From NCBI GenBank assembly GCA_949357655.1, contig CASHTG010000018.1, positions 620,001 to 684,000 on the forward strand: a DNA stretch of 64,000 nt, given 5' to 3'. Source of the stretch: Parascedosporium putredinis. Its lineage: Eukaryota; Ascomycota; Sordariomycetes; Microascales; Microascaceae. Below the pieces are notes generated by a model. It was not told the origin of the DNA, searched no databases, and worked only from the letters and a program-made list of their open reading frames with translations. The position numbers and the translations under genes are program-made. Below, piece by piece: positions 37,501-49,402 of this stretch. Each line of letters starts with the position of its first letter. The stretch's first letter is position 1.

Positions 37501-37687
37501 TTTCTATTTATTTCCTTGTCCCGCAGCTCTGCGAGCTGTCTATCGCATTCTTCTTGCGTGCTTCTTGAAAATTCCCCCTTCCCAGTCGCTTCTGCCAAAC
37601 TCAGTCGGTTCTCCCCAACACTCGCGCGACAATGTTCGCCCGCTTCTAGTTTCCGGCGAAATTGCGTCCTGCGCACTATTTGGCACG
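34507..37687. other. Intergenic region and long CT-rich leader of the kinase gene
   Basis: The left part is the shared upstream region of the two divergent genes. From about 36500 to 37680 the plus strand is pyrimidine-rich with many short CT and TTC tracts, typical of a fungal 5' leader. The overlapping open frames in it (for example 36527-37249) are low in complexity and judged non-coding. A (GA)11 tract sits at 36752-36773. Confidence 0.5.
36752..36773 (+). repeat. (GA)11 microsatellite
   Basis: An uninterrupted GA dinucleotide repeat lies in the upstream or leader region of the kinase gene. Confidence 0.9.
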
Positions 37688-39513
37688 ATGGGCGAGCGGA
37701 TCTTCACCTCGTCTGAGGCTTGTTCTCAGGAAAAGACGGAGCCCTTTTCCCAGACCGAGATTAACGCTCGGTTGAAGAGAAAGAACCTAGACTTCGACGA
37801 CTGGTTCGATGATCTAGATGCCTCTCATATCCACCTCGACCTCCTCAAGGTCGAGGATCATCACCACGACGCTGGCGTCCGTCTCCTCGTTCGCCCCCTC
37901 ACCCGCATCCCTTCTGTCAGCCCTAGCAGCGAAAACTGCCAGTGGCAGCAGTTCCTGGTCGACGTTGAGTCCCAGGACCAGCAGCACCACAGCGCCTTTG
38001 CTGTGACTCAGACCGCCAAGGATGTCAAGTTCATTGTCTGCATCCCAGGCGATAACTCCGGCCCCAAACCTCGCCCCTAATGTGGTGCGATATGTACTAT
38101 GATCCCGCCAACGACAATCAGATTCTCCTCAACCGTTCGGATGTGCCTATCAGCCTCACCCGCGAATCTGACCATCCCGTCAGCGATGCCTTTTGCGTCA
38201 TGATGTCAATCCTGGAACGGTGAAAAGCCTAGCCCCCGGGACCTGGAGGATTCAGATAAACGACCTCGAAGTTTTGGATTTCAGGATACTCAAGAAACGG
38301 CCCGCCCTGCTGTATCTGCCTGGAAAGCCTAAATCGCTTGATGCGCCCAAAGAGTCCCAGCCGTTGCTAAACTCGTCGGGCAAACGTGCCTCGACGGATA
38401 ACCTGGAAGACCTGTCCCGTTACGAGAAGAAAGCTCGTACGGGAGAGGCTCCCGACCGCCCCAAGGAGGGTGTCTTGGTTTGCGTTCCAGTTCCGTCAAG
38501 GTCGAAAGAGCTTGTTCGGAGCAACGGCCAAGCTTTGGTTGGGGTTGAAAAGGGAGAAACCATTCAGATTCAGGGGACGAGCGACTTGGGTTCGTATCAA
38601 GTAACAAAGTTGGACCAGATCGCCTCTGCCGTCGCATCCACCGTGTACACTGCCAACTGCTCTCATATCCCGAAACAGGTAGTTACCGTCAAGGTGCTAA
38701 AGACTCGCCCAGTAGGTGGCAACGTGAAGCCCCACGACGCCGAGCGGAGCGTGATTCACCAGGCAGACATGTGGTTGCGTGAGTACCAAAGCCAGGATGC
38801 TCTGCAGCACAAGTCTATCGTCAAGCTCTATGGCGGTGATGCCCGACACCTAGCCTTTTTATGGAGCACGTTGATGGCCGAGATCTATCCGCCAGGAATG
38901 TCTGGCGCAATCAGGCTAACGACTACTTCACGGGTACGAAGGCTGATGCGCACAGGATACTGCGCGACATCGCTAATGCCCTACACTACATCCATGGGCG
39001 GAATCTGCTCCACAATGACATTAAGCCATCCAATATTCTCTACTCTACCGAAGAGGGGGCCACACTTTGCGACTTTGGCCTAGCAACGTACACGAGAGAG
39101 GCCCCTGCCCTGGGTGGCACTCCGTATTACGTTCCTCCAGAGTTCATTGGACGCAAGATTCGTGGTGCTCCGTCCGACATCTGGGCACTAGGCGTTACTA
39201 TGCTTTACGTCCTTCGTAAGATCGCGCTTCCCGAGTCCCGCGGCGGCCGGGCGCACCCGAAGCGCCTATGGTGGCTGATTGCCGATCTCAATCGCGCTGG
39301 AGGCAATCGCATGCAGCAGTCCATCACTGCAGTATCACAGATGCAAACGTGGCTAGGCGAGATTGCCGAAGCACGAAGCCGACTGAACCCTCGCGACAGG
39401 ATAGAGAAGCTTGTGGGGAAATGTTGGTGCCTAACCCGCGGCAGAGGATTTCAGTAGCACAAGTCCTCGAAGCGATGTTCTCCGATGAGCCGTCCTCTGT
39501 CGCTAGTAACTAA
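37688..39513 (+). CDS. Fungal serine/threonine protein kinase, non-RD type
   Basis: The ATG 37688 gives MGERIFTSSEACSQEK, followed by about 300 residues of an N-terminal domain I do not recognise (LMWCDMYYDPANDNQILLNR; APGTWRIQINDLEVLDFRI). The kinase domain occupies the last 300: a weak nucleotide loop (VASTVYTANCSH), the catalytic Lys in VTVKVLK, a helix-C-like WLREYQSQDALQHKSIVKL, hinge FMEHVDGRDL, catalytic loop LLHNDIKPSNILY, CDFGLA, GGTPYYVPPEF and SDIWALGVTML. HRD is read as HND, so it is a non-RD kinase, and the Gly-rich loop lacks its usual glycines. The stop is 39511-39513. Frame slips at C run 38074-38077, T run 38856-38860 and A run 39419-39421 are each one base short; another lies near 38200. 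Confidence 0.8.
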
Positions 39514-40551
39514 GCCGCAGCAAGATCTTGAGTAGCATGGCCGCTGTTAATTCGTCTTGTTCGGCTAGGCTCTGTTTATCCTTTTTTCGACCCCTTTTAA
39601 CGGGGCGCCAGCCATCATTTCTTCCATAATCGACTAACGAACTCCCTCTTGGCAGCTTCGACTCGAGCTTGCTCTATCCCACAATGCCAACGCCTCCCTT
39701 TGGGGGAGTGTTTTCTTTCCTTTCACCTGTTAGTCTGGAGGATTTACGACTGTTATGTGATCGCATATAACGCAATGAAGTGTTTATAATCATCTTGGGG
39801 ACTTGTTGATTTTCGTTTTCCTTTATTTAGAGATACCATGGGTTATTCTTCTTTCTTCTCTTCTTTTTGGCGGCCATTGTTGCAGGCATTTCTATCTACG
39901 AAGTCATTAGCTGTTGTTGTCCCTTTCAAGTTTCATGTCATGCAAAAGAGCCCTGCCCTTGTTTCTCATATTTTTGCTATCATGTTCTAGCTTTTGTCTT
40001 GACGTTTTTCTTTCTATTTTCCTCTCTACTCTTATCTTCTCCTTCCTCTTCCTTTTGGTCCTTTGATTTCCTTTTGGGGGTCTTGATCTTTCTTCTCTGG
40101 TTGTCATTCTTGAATTCTTGCTTCCCTCTTATTGCTATCATTGTTTGAAGATGTCATGTCTTGCTACAGCATTTAGGTCTAGCTAAGGCATACATATACA
40201 TAGATGCATCTGCACCTTTACACTGCATATATCATTATATCATATACATTTTCAAAAGCAAGTCTGCTCTTCTTCCGTTCAAATGTTTAATACCGGATCG
40301 GTCAAGTTTTGTTTAGCTTTGAAGTCTTTTGATTAAGGTCACCAATAAGAATAGAACGTCCTCTCCCCTACATTTCCCCTCAATGTCTCATATATTCCGT
40401 CACCTTTTCAAACAAGCAGTGGTATCTCATGCATAGCATCATCCTCATTTTCATACAAGCCAAATCAAACACCCATTACAACTCCAAACCAAATAATCCC
40501 AGGTGGGAGGAACAAGAAGAGAAGATCCACCATATATATAGATGGACAAGT
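39514..40551. other. Convergent 3' intergenic region
   Basis: T-rich sequence lies between the stops of the kinase (+) and the BIM1-like gene (-). The open frame 39867-40148 is a hydrophobic run created by T-rich DNA and is not a gene. Confidence 0.5.
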
Positions 40552-41354
40552 TTAAAGGGTCAAGCCAGCAGCAAAAGCGATGGCGAGGCCAACGGTAGAG
40601 GTGAGAGCATAGACAGAAACGCCAGCCATGGCAGCGCTGCTACCGGAATCACCTCCGCTGGAAGAATCGTCGCCAGCATCGGAGCTCTGGTTTTGGTTAG
40701 AGGGCTCAGGAACCTCGCCCGTGCTGGTGACGGGGTCCTGGACCTCGCCGACAGCGTAGTACTCGACGCCGTTAGTCTTGCACTCGGCGCCGCCGAAAGG
40801 CTTGGCGTCTTTGGTGAAGCGGATATTGGCACAGTTGTAAAGAGCGTCGCCCCTTTCACCGCTGGTGACGACCTGGATGGAAGCCTCCTGGCCTTCCTGG
40901 ATGTCGAGGTCGACGGGAAGGGTGGGGACGCAGAGAGTGCCGTTACCGGTGGCGTTCCAGAACTGAGGGGTGAGGGAGATGTTGAAGTTGGACTGGTTGA
41001 GGCCGAGGCCGAGGTTGACGAAGATGTAAGCCCAAGGGTGGTGGAGCTCGAGCTCGATGCCACCGCCGTTGAGGGGCCAGTCGGTTACGTTGCCAACGTC
41101 ACCGGGAACACCCGCGCCTTTAGAATGAAACCAATGTTAGCGATGCGATGGATCACTTGCGTGATTCGGGAGGAAAGACTTGGGGGTGTAAAGGCTGTAA
41201 GTTTATGAGAGGCGGGTAAACGTACAAGGATAGAGACGCTGGTTAATGCCAGAGTCCTCCTCGGCAGAGAGGAGTCGGCGCGCCATTCGGGGAAGTGCAG
41301 GCCGAAGTGGGCGGAGGCGGTGGCCGCGAAGAGAGTGAGAGCCTTGAGAGACAT
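40552..41354 (-). CDS. BIM1-like copper-binding surface protein, GPI-anchored
   Basis: This belongs to the LPMO-related copper acquisition factor family (BIM1-like); members bind copper through an N-terminal histidine brace and lack polysaccharide cleavage. A signal peptide, MSLKALTLFAATASA, should be cut before HFGLHFPEWRADS, which leaves His1 free. Exon 1 (41226-41354) ends YPC; the intron (41118-41225) has donor GTACGT and acceptor CTAAAG. Exon 2 has GVPGDVGNVTDWPLNGGGI, HHPWAYIFVNLGLG, several N-glycosylation sequons and four or so Cys (TLCVP, YNCAN, AECKT). A Ser/Gly-rich linker then leads to a hydrophobic GPI-signal tail (VGLAIAFAAGLTL). The stop is at 40552-40554. One slip in exon 1 (plus-strand GG at 41271-41272, one base short) restores the conserved frame. 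Confidence 0.88.
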
Positions 41355-44300
41355 GATGGAAGCGGAAAGTGGATACGGTGGTAGAGAGTGAAGGAGTGAG
41401 AGAAATGCCGACGAGAGCACGGTATATAAGTGAGCAAGGAAGACGGGGAAGAGGATTGGGGTGGATGAGAGCGTTGGGAGAGAGAGTAGGCGAGATGGTT
41501 AGGTTCTCCGAGGCAGGATAGCTTTGACTTATATATATATACTCTCTGTACTCTGTAGCTCATGACGACCATTGCTCTAGGAGGCCGATGAGCGGGGGTT
41601 GGGAGGGGACCCAGGACCGTGGATCGATAAGTGCGCAGGTATAGTTCGGTACCCAGCTCTACGTTTGCGCGGGGGTCTTTTTTTTTTTCTTGTGCCAAGT
41701 TTCCCAAGCATCTGGCAGGTGTTTATTAGTCCCGCACCTACCATCCCGTCTTGCCTTTGCTACCAATTTCTCTTGAGGTTACCTCTAGCGGAATCTACGA
41801 GTTACTTTGCAGATTGGTTTGGCTTCCCGGGATGGTCTCGAGCTAGGTAGTCTCCACATAAGAATAGTAGCAGCGAGGAGCCTGGTGCTGCCAAGACCGC
41901 CTGACTCGAGAATTGGGGTTTTCTCTCAGCCATCGAGGGCGGTAGCTGCAGCTATTCCCACATCAATTGACATATCTCAGAGAAGGTGGGACGGGAGCAC
42001 CTCCAAGAGTAGCTCGCACATGCGAATGATCCCTGCGCTTTGGTGGAGGACACAAGCATATCGCTCAGTAGCGTGAGCAAGTTTTCCTCGTGGGATTCCA
42101 AGCGTTAATAATACCTTTTTCGCATCTGCCCCGCGCTAACAGACTCGCGTGGTGGGGTTGAGCTACTTCGCACGTCTGGCCCGGTACTACCTCGCCGTCC
42201 CTTTGCCTTTGGGCGTGGGCCGTGACTAGGGTGAGCTTTGTGCTCTGCGTGGATGAGATGGATAAGCTAGCTAACTCTTCTTTTTCGGTCCCAAACCCGG
42301 AGGCCATGTTGCGGATCGGTGTTAGTCAAAAAGGCTTATCGTCGATCCACAAAACAAAACGTTGTAAAACGAATCTTAGCTCTTCTGTGGAGCTTAAGCA
42401 AAGAATCAAATGTTTTACGCGCTATCGTTTCGAAACGCTTTCGGGTGGTCAGGATTAATGAGAAAGTCCTCTGCACCAGGTGAGCAGTTGTACGAGGGGA
42501 TGTAGTACAGAGCCTGACTTGGCTGTCTTTCTCATTGTCATCTACTTCGTACGATGGTGATGCTTGACTGGGTCCTGGACTCAATTGCTCCAGCGGCGCC
42601 CAGCCCCGGTGGGATGCCGAGCTCCGAATTGCCCAATCGAACGGCCAAATCGGGGAAATCACACCGTTGAGGGTTACCAGACGAACAGGCCCAGCTTTGG
42701 GAGCGCCACCGCCCTTGTCATGGGCCAGCCACCAGTCCGCTCGCTTTCCCTCCTCCCCAAAAGGGTCCAGGCGCGGGGTGAAGGGAAACTTTGGAGAAGA
42801 AACCATGTTCTGGTGCGGGAAGGAATGATCCATCCGCCCATGGATTTTTGAGGAAAACTTGCTCTCCTCGCTCACTGGTGCTTTCTTGGTCCTAACTTCT
42901 GTTTCTTTTTAGCTTTGTCCCGTTCGCCAGGTGCGATCGGGTAGTGGGCAAGGGCCGCCACAAAGGCCCGGGGTTCGCGGCGCTCAGCCCAATGATAGCC
43001 TCGCACTCACCTCCAAGGGCAAAAACTTGCTCAAATGAGCGCAGGACCACCCACGACAACCATCGAGACATCAGCGATTGACTATTCTGGATCGTGGAGA
43101 AGTGTCCGCCCTCGCAAGTTCCCCGAGAGAATCCGAGAAGGCTTTTCTGCATTTCTTTTCTCCCCTTTTACAGTTTCTCACTTCTTTTTATTGTTTATTT
43201 TATTTTATTTTATTTTTGCAGAAAACAAGTCCCTACACGTTACACCCACTCTGGACATTGCCTGGGTTGTAATACCCCAGGATTCTCTTGGAGGGACATG
43301 ATGGAGGGGATCAGAGACACACTTCTCTCGCATTTCAACTACAACTCGGGAATGCAAGTACAAGTAGCTCTTTCGTAAACTTGGAGCTGGGTGGCAATAA
43401 GACGTTGACAATGATTCTTTGGCAATCGTGCTCGGGCCTCACGAATGGTAGGTGGCGGCGGCTGCACAGGGAACATTCCGATCACGGCAGCTCGAATGCT
43501 GGCACGGCTGGTGCCATTGGCAGCCAACGTGTGCCGACTCACCCGTAGCATGCAAGTCAAGCTCTCTCCGCAAGCTGAGGTCGTTGTACTTGCAGGCGAG
43601 CAGAACGACGCGGGATGCGGCTCGGGCGGTGCGCTGACGTCTTCTTCCGCCCTTTGAGCATGTGCAATATTAATATCAATTTGGGGAAAGGGGAAGTACC
43701 AGAATGACGGGATGGGTTCCCATGTCTGCTATTACATGCTCCCAGGTTTGTAACTACTCGAGCGGCTACAAGAGACGTAACGCATAAGTCTTGAGCAAAG
43801 TTAGATAGGGTGTTATTCCTGGTAATGCTCAAGCCAGTTGGGCAATACGAGCCACATCCACAAATGGATACATCGGCTCTACGGTATTATCACTGGGAGG
43901 GAAGAGGAGAGAGAGAAGTTTACGTCTAGAAATCGTGGTTGAATCTTGCTTTTCTATTTCCGTCCTTTCTAGCTATTCCCTAGTCCTACTTGTAGAAAAA
44001 GGGATAGCTGCAGAAGAGAAGGAACAAAGGGATATTGATATTGTACAAACAGTATAAATGAAAAGCAATAGCAAAGGTAGAAAGAGGAAACCCCGGCAAT
44101 AGTCAACATTCGGCATGACCTCCCATTTTATTCCACAATGATGAACAACCTTCCAACGCCGCAGTAATCGAAGAGAGGAAGATAGAAAAGATATAAGAGA
44201 AGATGTTGAAGGGGGCAAAGGGGGGCGAGACGGAGATGAAAAAGAGAGAAACTGCTAGCCCGCAACCAGAGAGGTACGGACAGAGGGTGGTCGCCGGACT

Positions 44301-44393
44301 TTATAATATCAGCCGGGGAGGGCTGCCCAGGCCGGTGCCGACCCGGGTGGTGCACGAGGGTTAGGATCTTTGTTGAGAGACCAAAGCTGTCTC
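41355..44393. other. Gene-poor interval
   Basis: About 3 kb lies between the BIM1-like start and the RPD3 stop. The right end should be the RPD3 3' untranslated region. An open frame of 179 codons at 42336-42875 (-) and several near 43035-43660 show no conserved motif. A TTTTA repeat is visible around 43193-43217. Confidence 0.5.
41421..41430 (-). promoter_or_regulatory. TATA box of the BIM1-like gene
   Basis: Reading CTTATATACC on the minus strand, this lies about 70 nt before the ATG. A second AT run lies further upstream near 41531-41541. The position fits a core promoter with a short leader. Confidence 0.5.
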
Positions 44394-46549
44394 TCATTGC
44401 TTGTCATCCTCCTTCTTCACCACGGCGTCCTCCATCCCAACGTCCCCATCAGCATCGACCGGCTTCTCAGCTTCCTTTTCGGCAGCCTTGTCTTCCTTTT
44501 CAGCCGCGTCTACTTGTGCCTCAGCTCCCTTATCCTTTTCCTTTTCACTTTCACTTTCTTTGTCCTTTTCCTTCTCGGCGGCCTTGTCACCATCTTGACT
44601 AGTCGCTGCCGCTTCATCCTCGCTCTTCGTCTTCTGGCCGGGAGATCCAGCTCGCGCAGACTTGCTTTCTGCTGCCGCTGCTGAGCCGCCGGCATCTTCA
44701 ATCGTGATATCGGGATCTTCTGTCTCGGTGGCCTCGACGGCCGTTGTGGACTGATTCGCGGGTGTGGCTGTGCCGCTCTCCGCGGCCGCGTCGTCATTCT
44801 TAAAGTCGGTGAACTGACGCTTGGAGTTGGCTCGACCAGTGCCATTAGGTTGGGGTCCATCCTCGTCGTCGCTTTCTTCGAACTCGGCTCCGTGAGCGAT
44901 CCTCTTGTCAGCATCATGCTGCGTCATGCGAACATCCTTGTTCATATCTTCATTGAGGTCGTCCAGCTCTGCCTCCTCCTCGTCTGTCATGGCGCCAAAC
45001 GATGGGGGATGTCCTGCATCTGCACGGAAGGAACAGGTGCCGTGTGTCGGAGGTTCTCCATCACCGCCGCCTTGATCTTTTCAAGGTACTCGGGGCTATT
45101 GGCATTCTCCATGTTTGAAGGGCGTACATCCAACTGGTAATCGGGGCCGTAATACTGCGCGGTTTGTTAGCGGGCGCATGTCAAGAGCAAAGTGTAGCTA
45201 AGAGAGGGAGGACGGAGGGCCAAATTGCAACGCGCATTGGTGGAGCGCGCTACAGGGAGGATATGGACTTACAGCATAATACTCGTTGAAGGGGATGTTT
45301 GGGTCCATCTCGTTTTCCTTACCAAGGACCACACCTGTCTCGTAGGCCCACGTACGTGACACATTGCGCATAGTATAGCCACCGCCGCCGAGAACTAGGG
45401 TGGGCTTGTGGAAACTCTTGACAAATGCGACGCAGTTAGCATGACCACGCATACTGAGGTTGAAGCACCCAAGGCGGTCTCCTGACAAGCTGTCACTACC
45501 GCACTGCAGGACAACAACATCAGGCTGGTAAAACTCCATGACCTTCGAGATAACGGGCTCAAAGATGGATTTATAAGACATGTCGTCGATACCGTCGCGA
45601 AGTGGGAAGTTGACGGCATAGTGTTTTCCTTGGCCAATACCAATATCTCTCAGTTCGCCGGTACCCGGGAAGTACTCTCCATACTTGTGGAAGGACACAG
45701 TCATGACTCGGTCCGTGGTATAAAAGGCCTCTTCGACACCGTCGCCGTGGTGAACATCAATGTCGATGTACAGCACACGCTTATTGAATCGGAGAAGCTC
45801 GAGAATACCGAGGACAATGTCTAGAAAGATTACTTGTTAGCAACCTGTAACTTCAACCCCATTTCCAAGACGGCCGCCAACCATCCTCTCCCCACCCCGC
45901 CTCATGAGTAGGGAGAGGGTGGATAGATGCCAAGGGAAACCTAGTTGAAACGAACCATTGACGTAGCAGAAGCCACTTGCTTCGCTCTTCTTTGCGTGAT
46001 GGAGGCCTCCCGCCCAGTTCACAGCGATATCACATTTTTGTCGGTTAAGTCGAGCAGCACCTTCCATAGAAGCACCCGCACTAATTCCACAGAACTCGAA
46101 GAGTCCGTCAATCACTGGGCAATCGTCCCCGACATTGTACTTTCCTTGCTCTTTCTGATACGCATCCATATTGTCCGGGGTGACCTTTTGAAGGAAGTCG
46201 ATGTACTCGTCTGTGTGGAACTGGGTCATTTCCATCTTGGTGGCGGGTTTCGCGCGCTGTCATTAAAGAGACGGCTTGTTAGCTTGAGGCAGCGATAGAT
46301 ACGGACAATAGCGCCTAGATGGGTAGCCAGATACGCCCTGGGTACACTCACATATACTTCCATCTGTCTGTAGAGATTATAGTGCATAATGAGGTTGTGA
46401 GCTAGTCGGATTCGATGAGGCTTCATGGGGTGGCCCACGGGATAGGCGTAGTAGCCGATGTCATCATCGTAAAAGTAGGCAACCTTTCGGGGCGTAGCGC
46501 CGCTCGAGCTGTTGAGGGCCGTGGAGCCCAAAGGTCCCGTCATCGACAT
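44394..46549 (-). CDS. RPD3: Class I histone deacetylase Rpd3
   Basis: This is the catalytic deacetylase of the Sin3/Rpd3 corepressor complexes. Four exons are clear: 46352-46549 ([13 protein letters not shown] to YRQMEVY), 45956-46256 ([10 protein letters not shown] to GFCYVN), 45273-45820 ([10 protein letters not shown] to NEYYA) and 44394-45154. Introns are GT..AG with CTAAC-type branch sites. Catalytic features include the paired His of [19 protein letters not shown], the zinc-binding [32 protein letters not shown] and [13 protein letters not shown]. After the domain is a long acidic, Lys/Glu/Ala-rich tail ([19 protein letters not shown]) ending KKEDDKQ. One frame slip lies at the plus-strand G run 45004-45008 (C6 written as C5 in DIPPSFGAM). 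The gene is divergent from RPN11. Confidence 0.95.
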
Positions 46550-47640
46550 CTTGGGAGAAGGGTAATCGCAAACAATGGGATACCCGAGGTGGCCTTCTTA
46601 TTCCGCGGCTATTCAAAATGTCGAGGACCTATCGATGCACAAGCGCTGTCCAGACGCGGTAGAAAGCGACAATTGCTCACTACGAGGGATAAAATATGTG
46701 CGAAAGCGAAAGATGCGGCTTGAGTAATACAAGTTCGTGCTCGGTGACCGCCGACTTGAACCGACAAGGGCGCAGGAGGGGAAGAAGAATTGTCGGCGTG
46801 TTTCGCGAAGAAAGACGCGAAATCTCCAAAGTTCGTCGCAATTCGTTAACCCTAAAGGTAATGGGCTTCCAAAAACATAACAGGAGAAAGATGCGTAGCG
46901 ATTTAGGACCCCGTGTCCCTCGATAGGATTGTGTGTTAGGTGCTTCGAAATGACTTGTCGCGTCGAAGCATTCAAAAGAAAAAGAGGGTTGAAGCGTAAT
47001 AGCGACTCAGCCTGATGCGCCCCCTTGCCGTGAAAGGAGTGGGCTACACTCGGCCAAGGGACGGGCAGGGCGGGTTGTTCAGTGAGCACGGAGGGCTTGT
47101 ATGATTATGTAAGGACACCGGCGTTTCCTCTCCAATCGGGTGGCGTCGCATGGAGAAGTCAGACTGCCCTTCAAAATGCAAGGCTGAAGTGCACAGGCCA
47201 GCTCGATTCATGAATCGCTCATTGGGCAAGAGCTGCAAGAAACAGTGGGCACTCTAGTCATTCGCGTGTCTGCCCACAGTGTGGCAGGTCGTGGTCACGT
47301 GAATCCACCTGTCAAAGTGCCAATGGCGAAGTAGCACTCCGCCAGCGAATGCTGGGATAGAGACAAAGGAAGCTGGTTGGCGGTGCTGTTGCTTGGGTAA
47401 GCCGCCTGACGAGCTGGACGGCGCAACGCAACGGCAGGCTGCGAGCTGCTGGCGTCAACACCCATGAGCTGGGCAGAATCATCACAAGAGTGTTTCTGCG
47501 AATCATCCTCACAACCACCACATCGCCTTCTCCATAACCTCATCACCTCTTTTTCGAATTGAAATAGCTGGTACAGCCAAATTCTTGTTCGAAATCTCTT
47601 CATTTCCCTTTCATAACAGAAATTAGAGCTCCAACCCATC
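46550..47640. promoter_or_regulatory. Divergent RPD3-RPN11 intergenic region with a CACGTG site
   Basis: 1.1 kb separates the start codons of RPD3 (-) and RPN11 (+), so both promoters lie here. A palindromic CACGTG in the context GGTCACGTGAA sits at 47296-47301, the binding core of bHLH factors such as Cpf1-type proteins. I did not find a clear yeast-type proteasome element. Whether the two genes share regulation is unknown. Confidence 0.4.
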
Positions 47641-48811
47641 ATGGAACGCCTCAGGAACATACTCGGCCCCGGTGGCCTTGGTGGTCTTGGAAGTCAACCC
47701 GGTGCCGTGAGTCGCCTCGCACGAAGAATTTCTTCATAATAAAACGAACCTAGGGCTAACGATTCGATTCAAAAGGATAACACGAGCCTGATTGATAATT
47801 CCGAGACCGTATACATCTCCTCACTCGCCCTCCTGAAGATGCTTCGCCACGGTCGTGCGGGTGTGCCTATGGAGGTCATGGGCCTGATGCTCGGAGAGTT
47901 TGTTGATGATTTCACCGTGAGGGTGGTTGATGTATTTGCCATGCCCCAGAGCGGTACCGGTGTCAGCGTAGAAGCCGTCGACCCCGTCTTCCAAATGAAG
48001 ATGATGGACATGCTCCGGCAAACAGGAAGGTATGTGCCAGGTCCATCCTCAGTTGCAACGGCTTTTGCTTGAGCGGTCTGTCCACTTACATATATCGTTT
48101 CCCATTAGGCCCGAGTCCGTCGTTGGCTGGTACCATTCGCATCCCGGTTTCGGCTGCTGGCTATCGTCCGTCGATATCCAGACCCAACAATCCTTCGAGC
48201 AGCTTACCCCACGAGCCGTCGCCGTCGTCGTCGACCCCATCCAGTCCGTGAAGGGCAAGGTTGTCATTGATGCCTTCCGCCTTATCAACCCCCAGTCTCT
48301 CATGCTCGGCCAAGAGCCTCGACAGAGCACGAGTAACTTGGGCCACCTCAACAAGCCTTCAATTCAGGCGCTCATTCATGGCCTGAACAGACACTACTAC
48401 TCCATCGGTATTAACTACAGGAAGACGGCGCTCGAGGAGAACATGCTGATGAACCTCCATAAACATGTCTGGACGGAGGCCCTCACTATGGAAGACTTCC
48501 GCGCCGAAGGCGGTCGAAACAAGGAGCGGCTGGAGAGGCTCGTAACCCTAGCGGATGGTTATGAGAAGCGTGTCAAAGAGGAGACCGAGCTCACAAAGGA
48601 TCAGCTCAAGACTCGATACGTCGGAAAGCTGGACCCCAAGAAGCATCTTGCAGATGTTGGCCAGCAACTTATCGAAGACAACATCGTTTCCGTGTCGAGG
48701 CAGATGATTGACAAGGAGTCTGCAATGCCAGGAAAGAAGGAGGCGCCGACGCCGGCTCAAAATGGCCAGACCAAAGAAGAAGATCTCATGGATGTGGAGG
48801 AAGAATTATGA
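47641..48811 (+). CDS. RPN11: 26S proteasome lid deubiquitinase Rpn11
   Basis: Rpn11 is the zinc metalloprotease that removes ubiquitin chains from substrates at the 26S proteasome. Exons: 47641-47706 ([15 protein letters not shown]), 47776-48029 ([20 protein letters not shown] through [11 protein letters not shown]) and 48109-48811. The MPN+/JAMM motif is complete: Glu in [11 protein letters not shown], then [14 protein letters not shown]. The C-terminal helical part includes [19 protein letters not shown] and ends LMDVEEEL at stop 48809-48811. Introns are GTGAGT..AAAAG and GTATGT..ATTAG. Length (about 336 residues spliced) is near the family norm. This is one of the few genes here that reads through without any frame correction. 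Confidence 0.96.
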
Positions 48812-49402
48812 ACGTTGTCCCCGCTGTTGAAGTGCGTCAACTGAAGAGATACCCCGCCAGAAACCCGCCCTCTTCGCCATCTGTAAAACTAGAGACTTTT
48901 GCTGATGGGCCACGGTATTATCGCTATTAGAACTAGGCTCGTCAATGTACAAGTGGTTTTCTTTTTCTTCACAATTGACCATTGACCCATGACGCACCAT
49001 GTCTTCTTTGATGTCATTCGCCTGTTGGTTCTTAGCCCTTGGCTGACCTTTACCCCCACCTCTTCATCCCCGTTACCTTGCCGCGTTTGTAATCATTCCC
49101 ATGTGATGCCGTGGACCTCTTTGAAGCCTGTTTTGAGAATGAGAGATACATTTTACCAAGTCTTTGTTACTTCTAACCCTAGGCATGGAACACGACACAA
49201 AGGTATTACCTCTGAATAGGGCGTTTCCACGAGTACTTGAGGGCCATAGTTCCGTCGCCATCTATCTCATTCTCGTAGCCTTTAGATTGCAGACAGCAAT
49301 AGACGTGTGGCTTTAGTAAGTTTACCAACCCTTTTTATACTGTTCCTGGGAATAACCCCTTATCCGTACTCGACAACTTCTCATACTTGAGAACACAATA
49401 CC
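48812..49402. other. Intergenic region
   Basis: This holds the RPN11 3' region and the upstream sequence of the next gene. I see nothing gene-like in it. Confidence 0.5.

Noticed and set aside
39867..40148. Hydrophobic 93-codon frame as a small membrane protein
   Set aside because: It is a product of T-rich 3' sequence with no conserved features.
40429..41208. 259-codon plus-strand and 167-codon minus-strand frames over the BIM1-like gene
   Set aside because: Both are out of frame with the intact minus-strand BIM1-like reading, which has a signal peptide, a spliced structure and conserved motifs.
42336..42875. 179-codon minus-strand frame
   Set aside because: No conserved motif, no splice support, overlapped by a plus-strand frame of similar quality.
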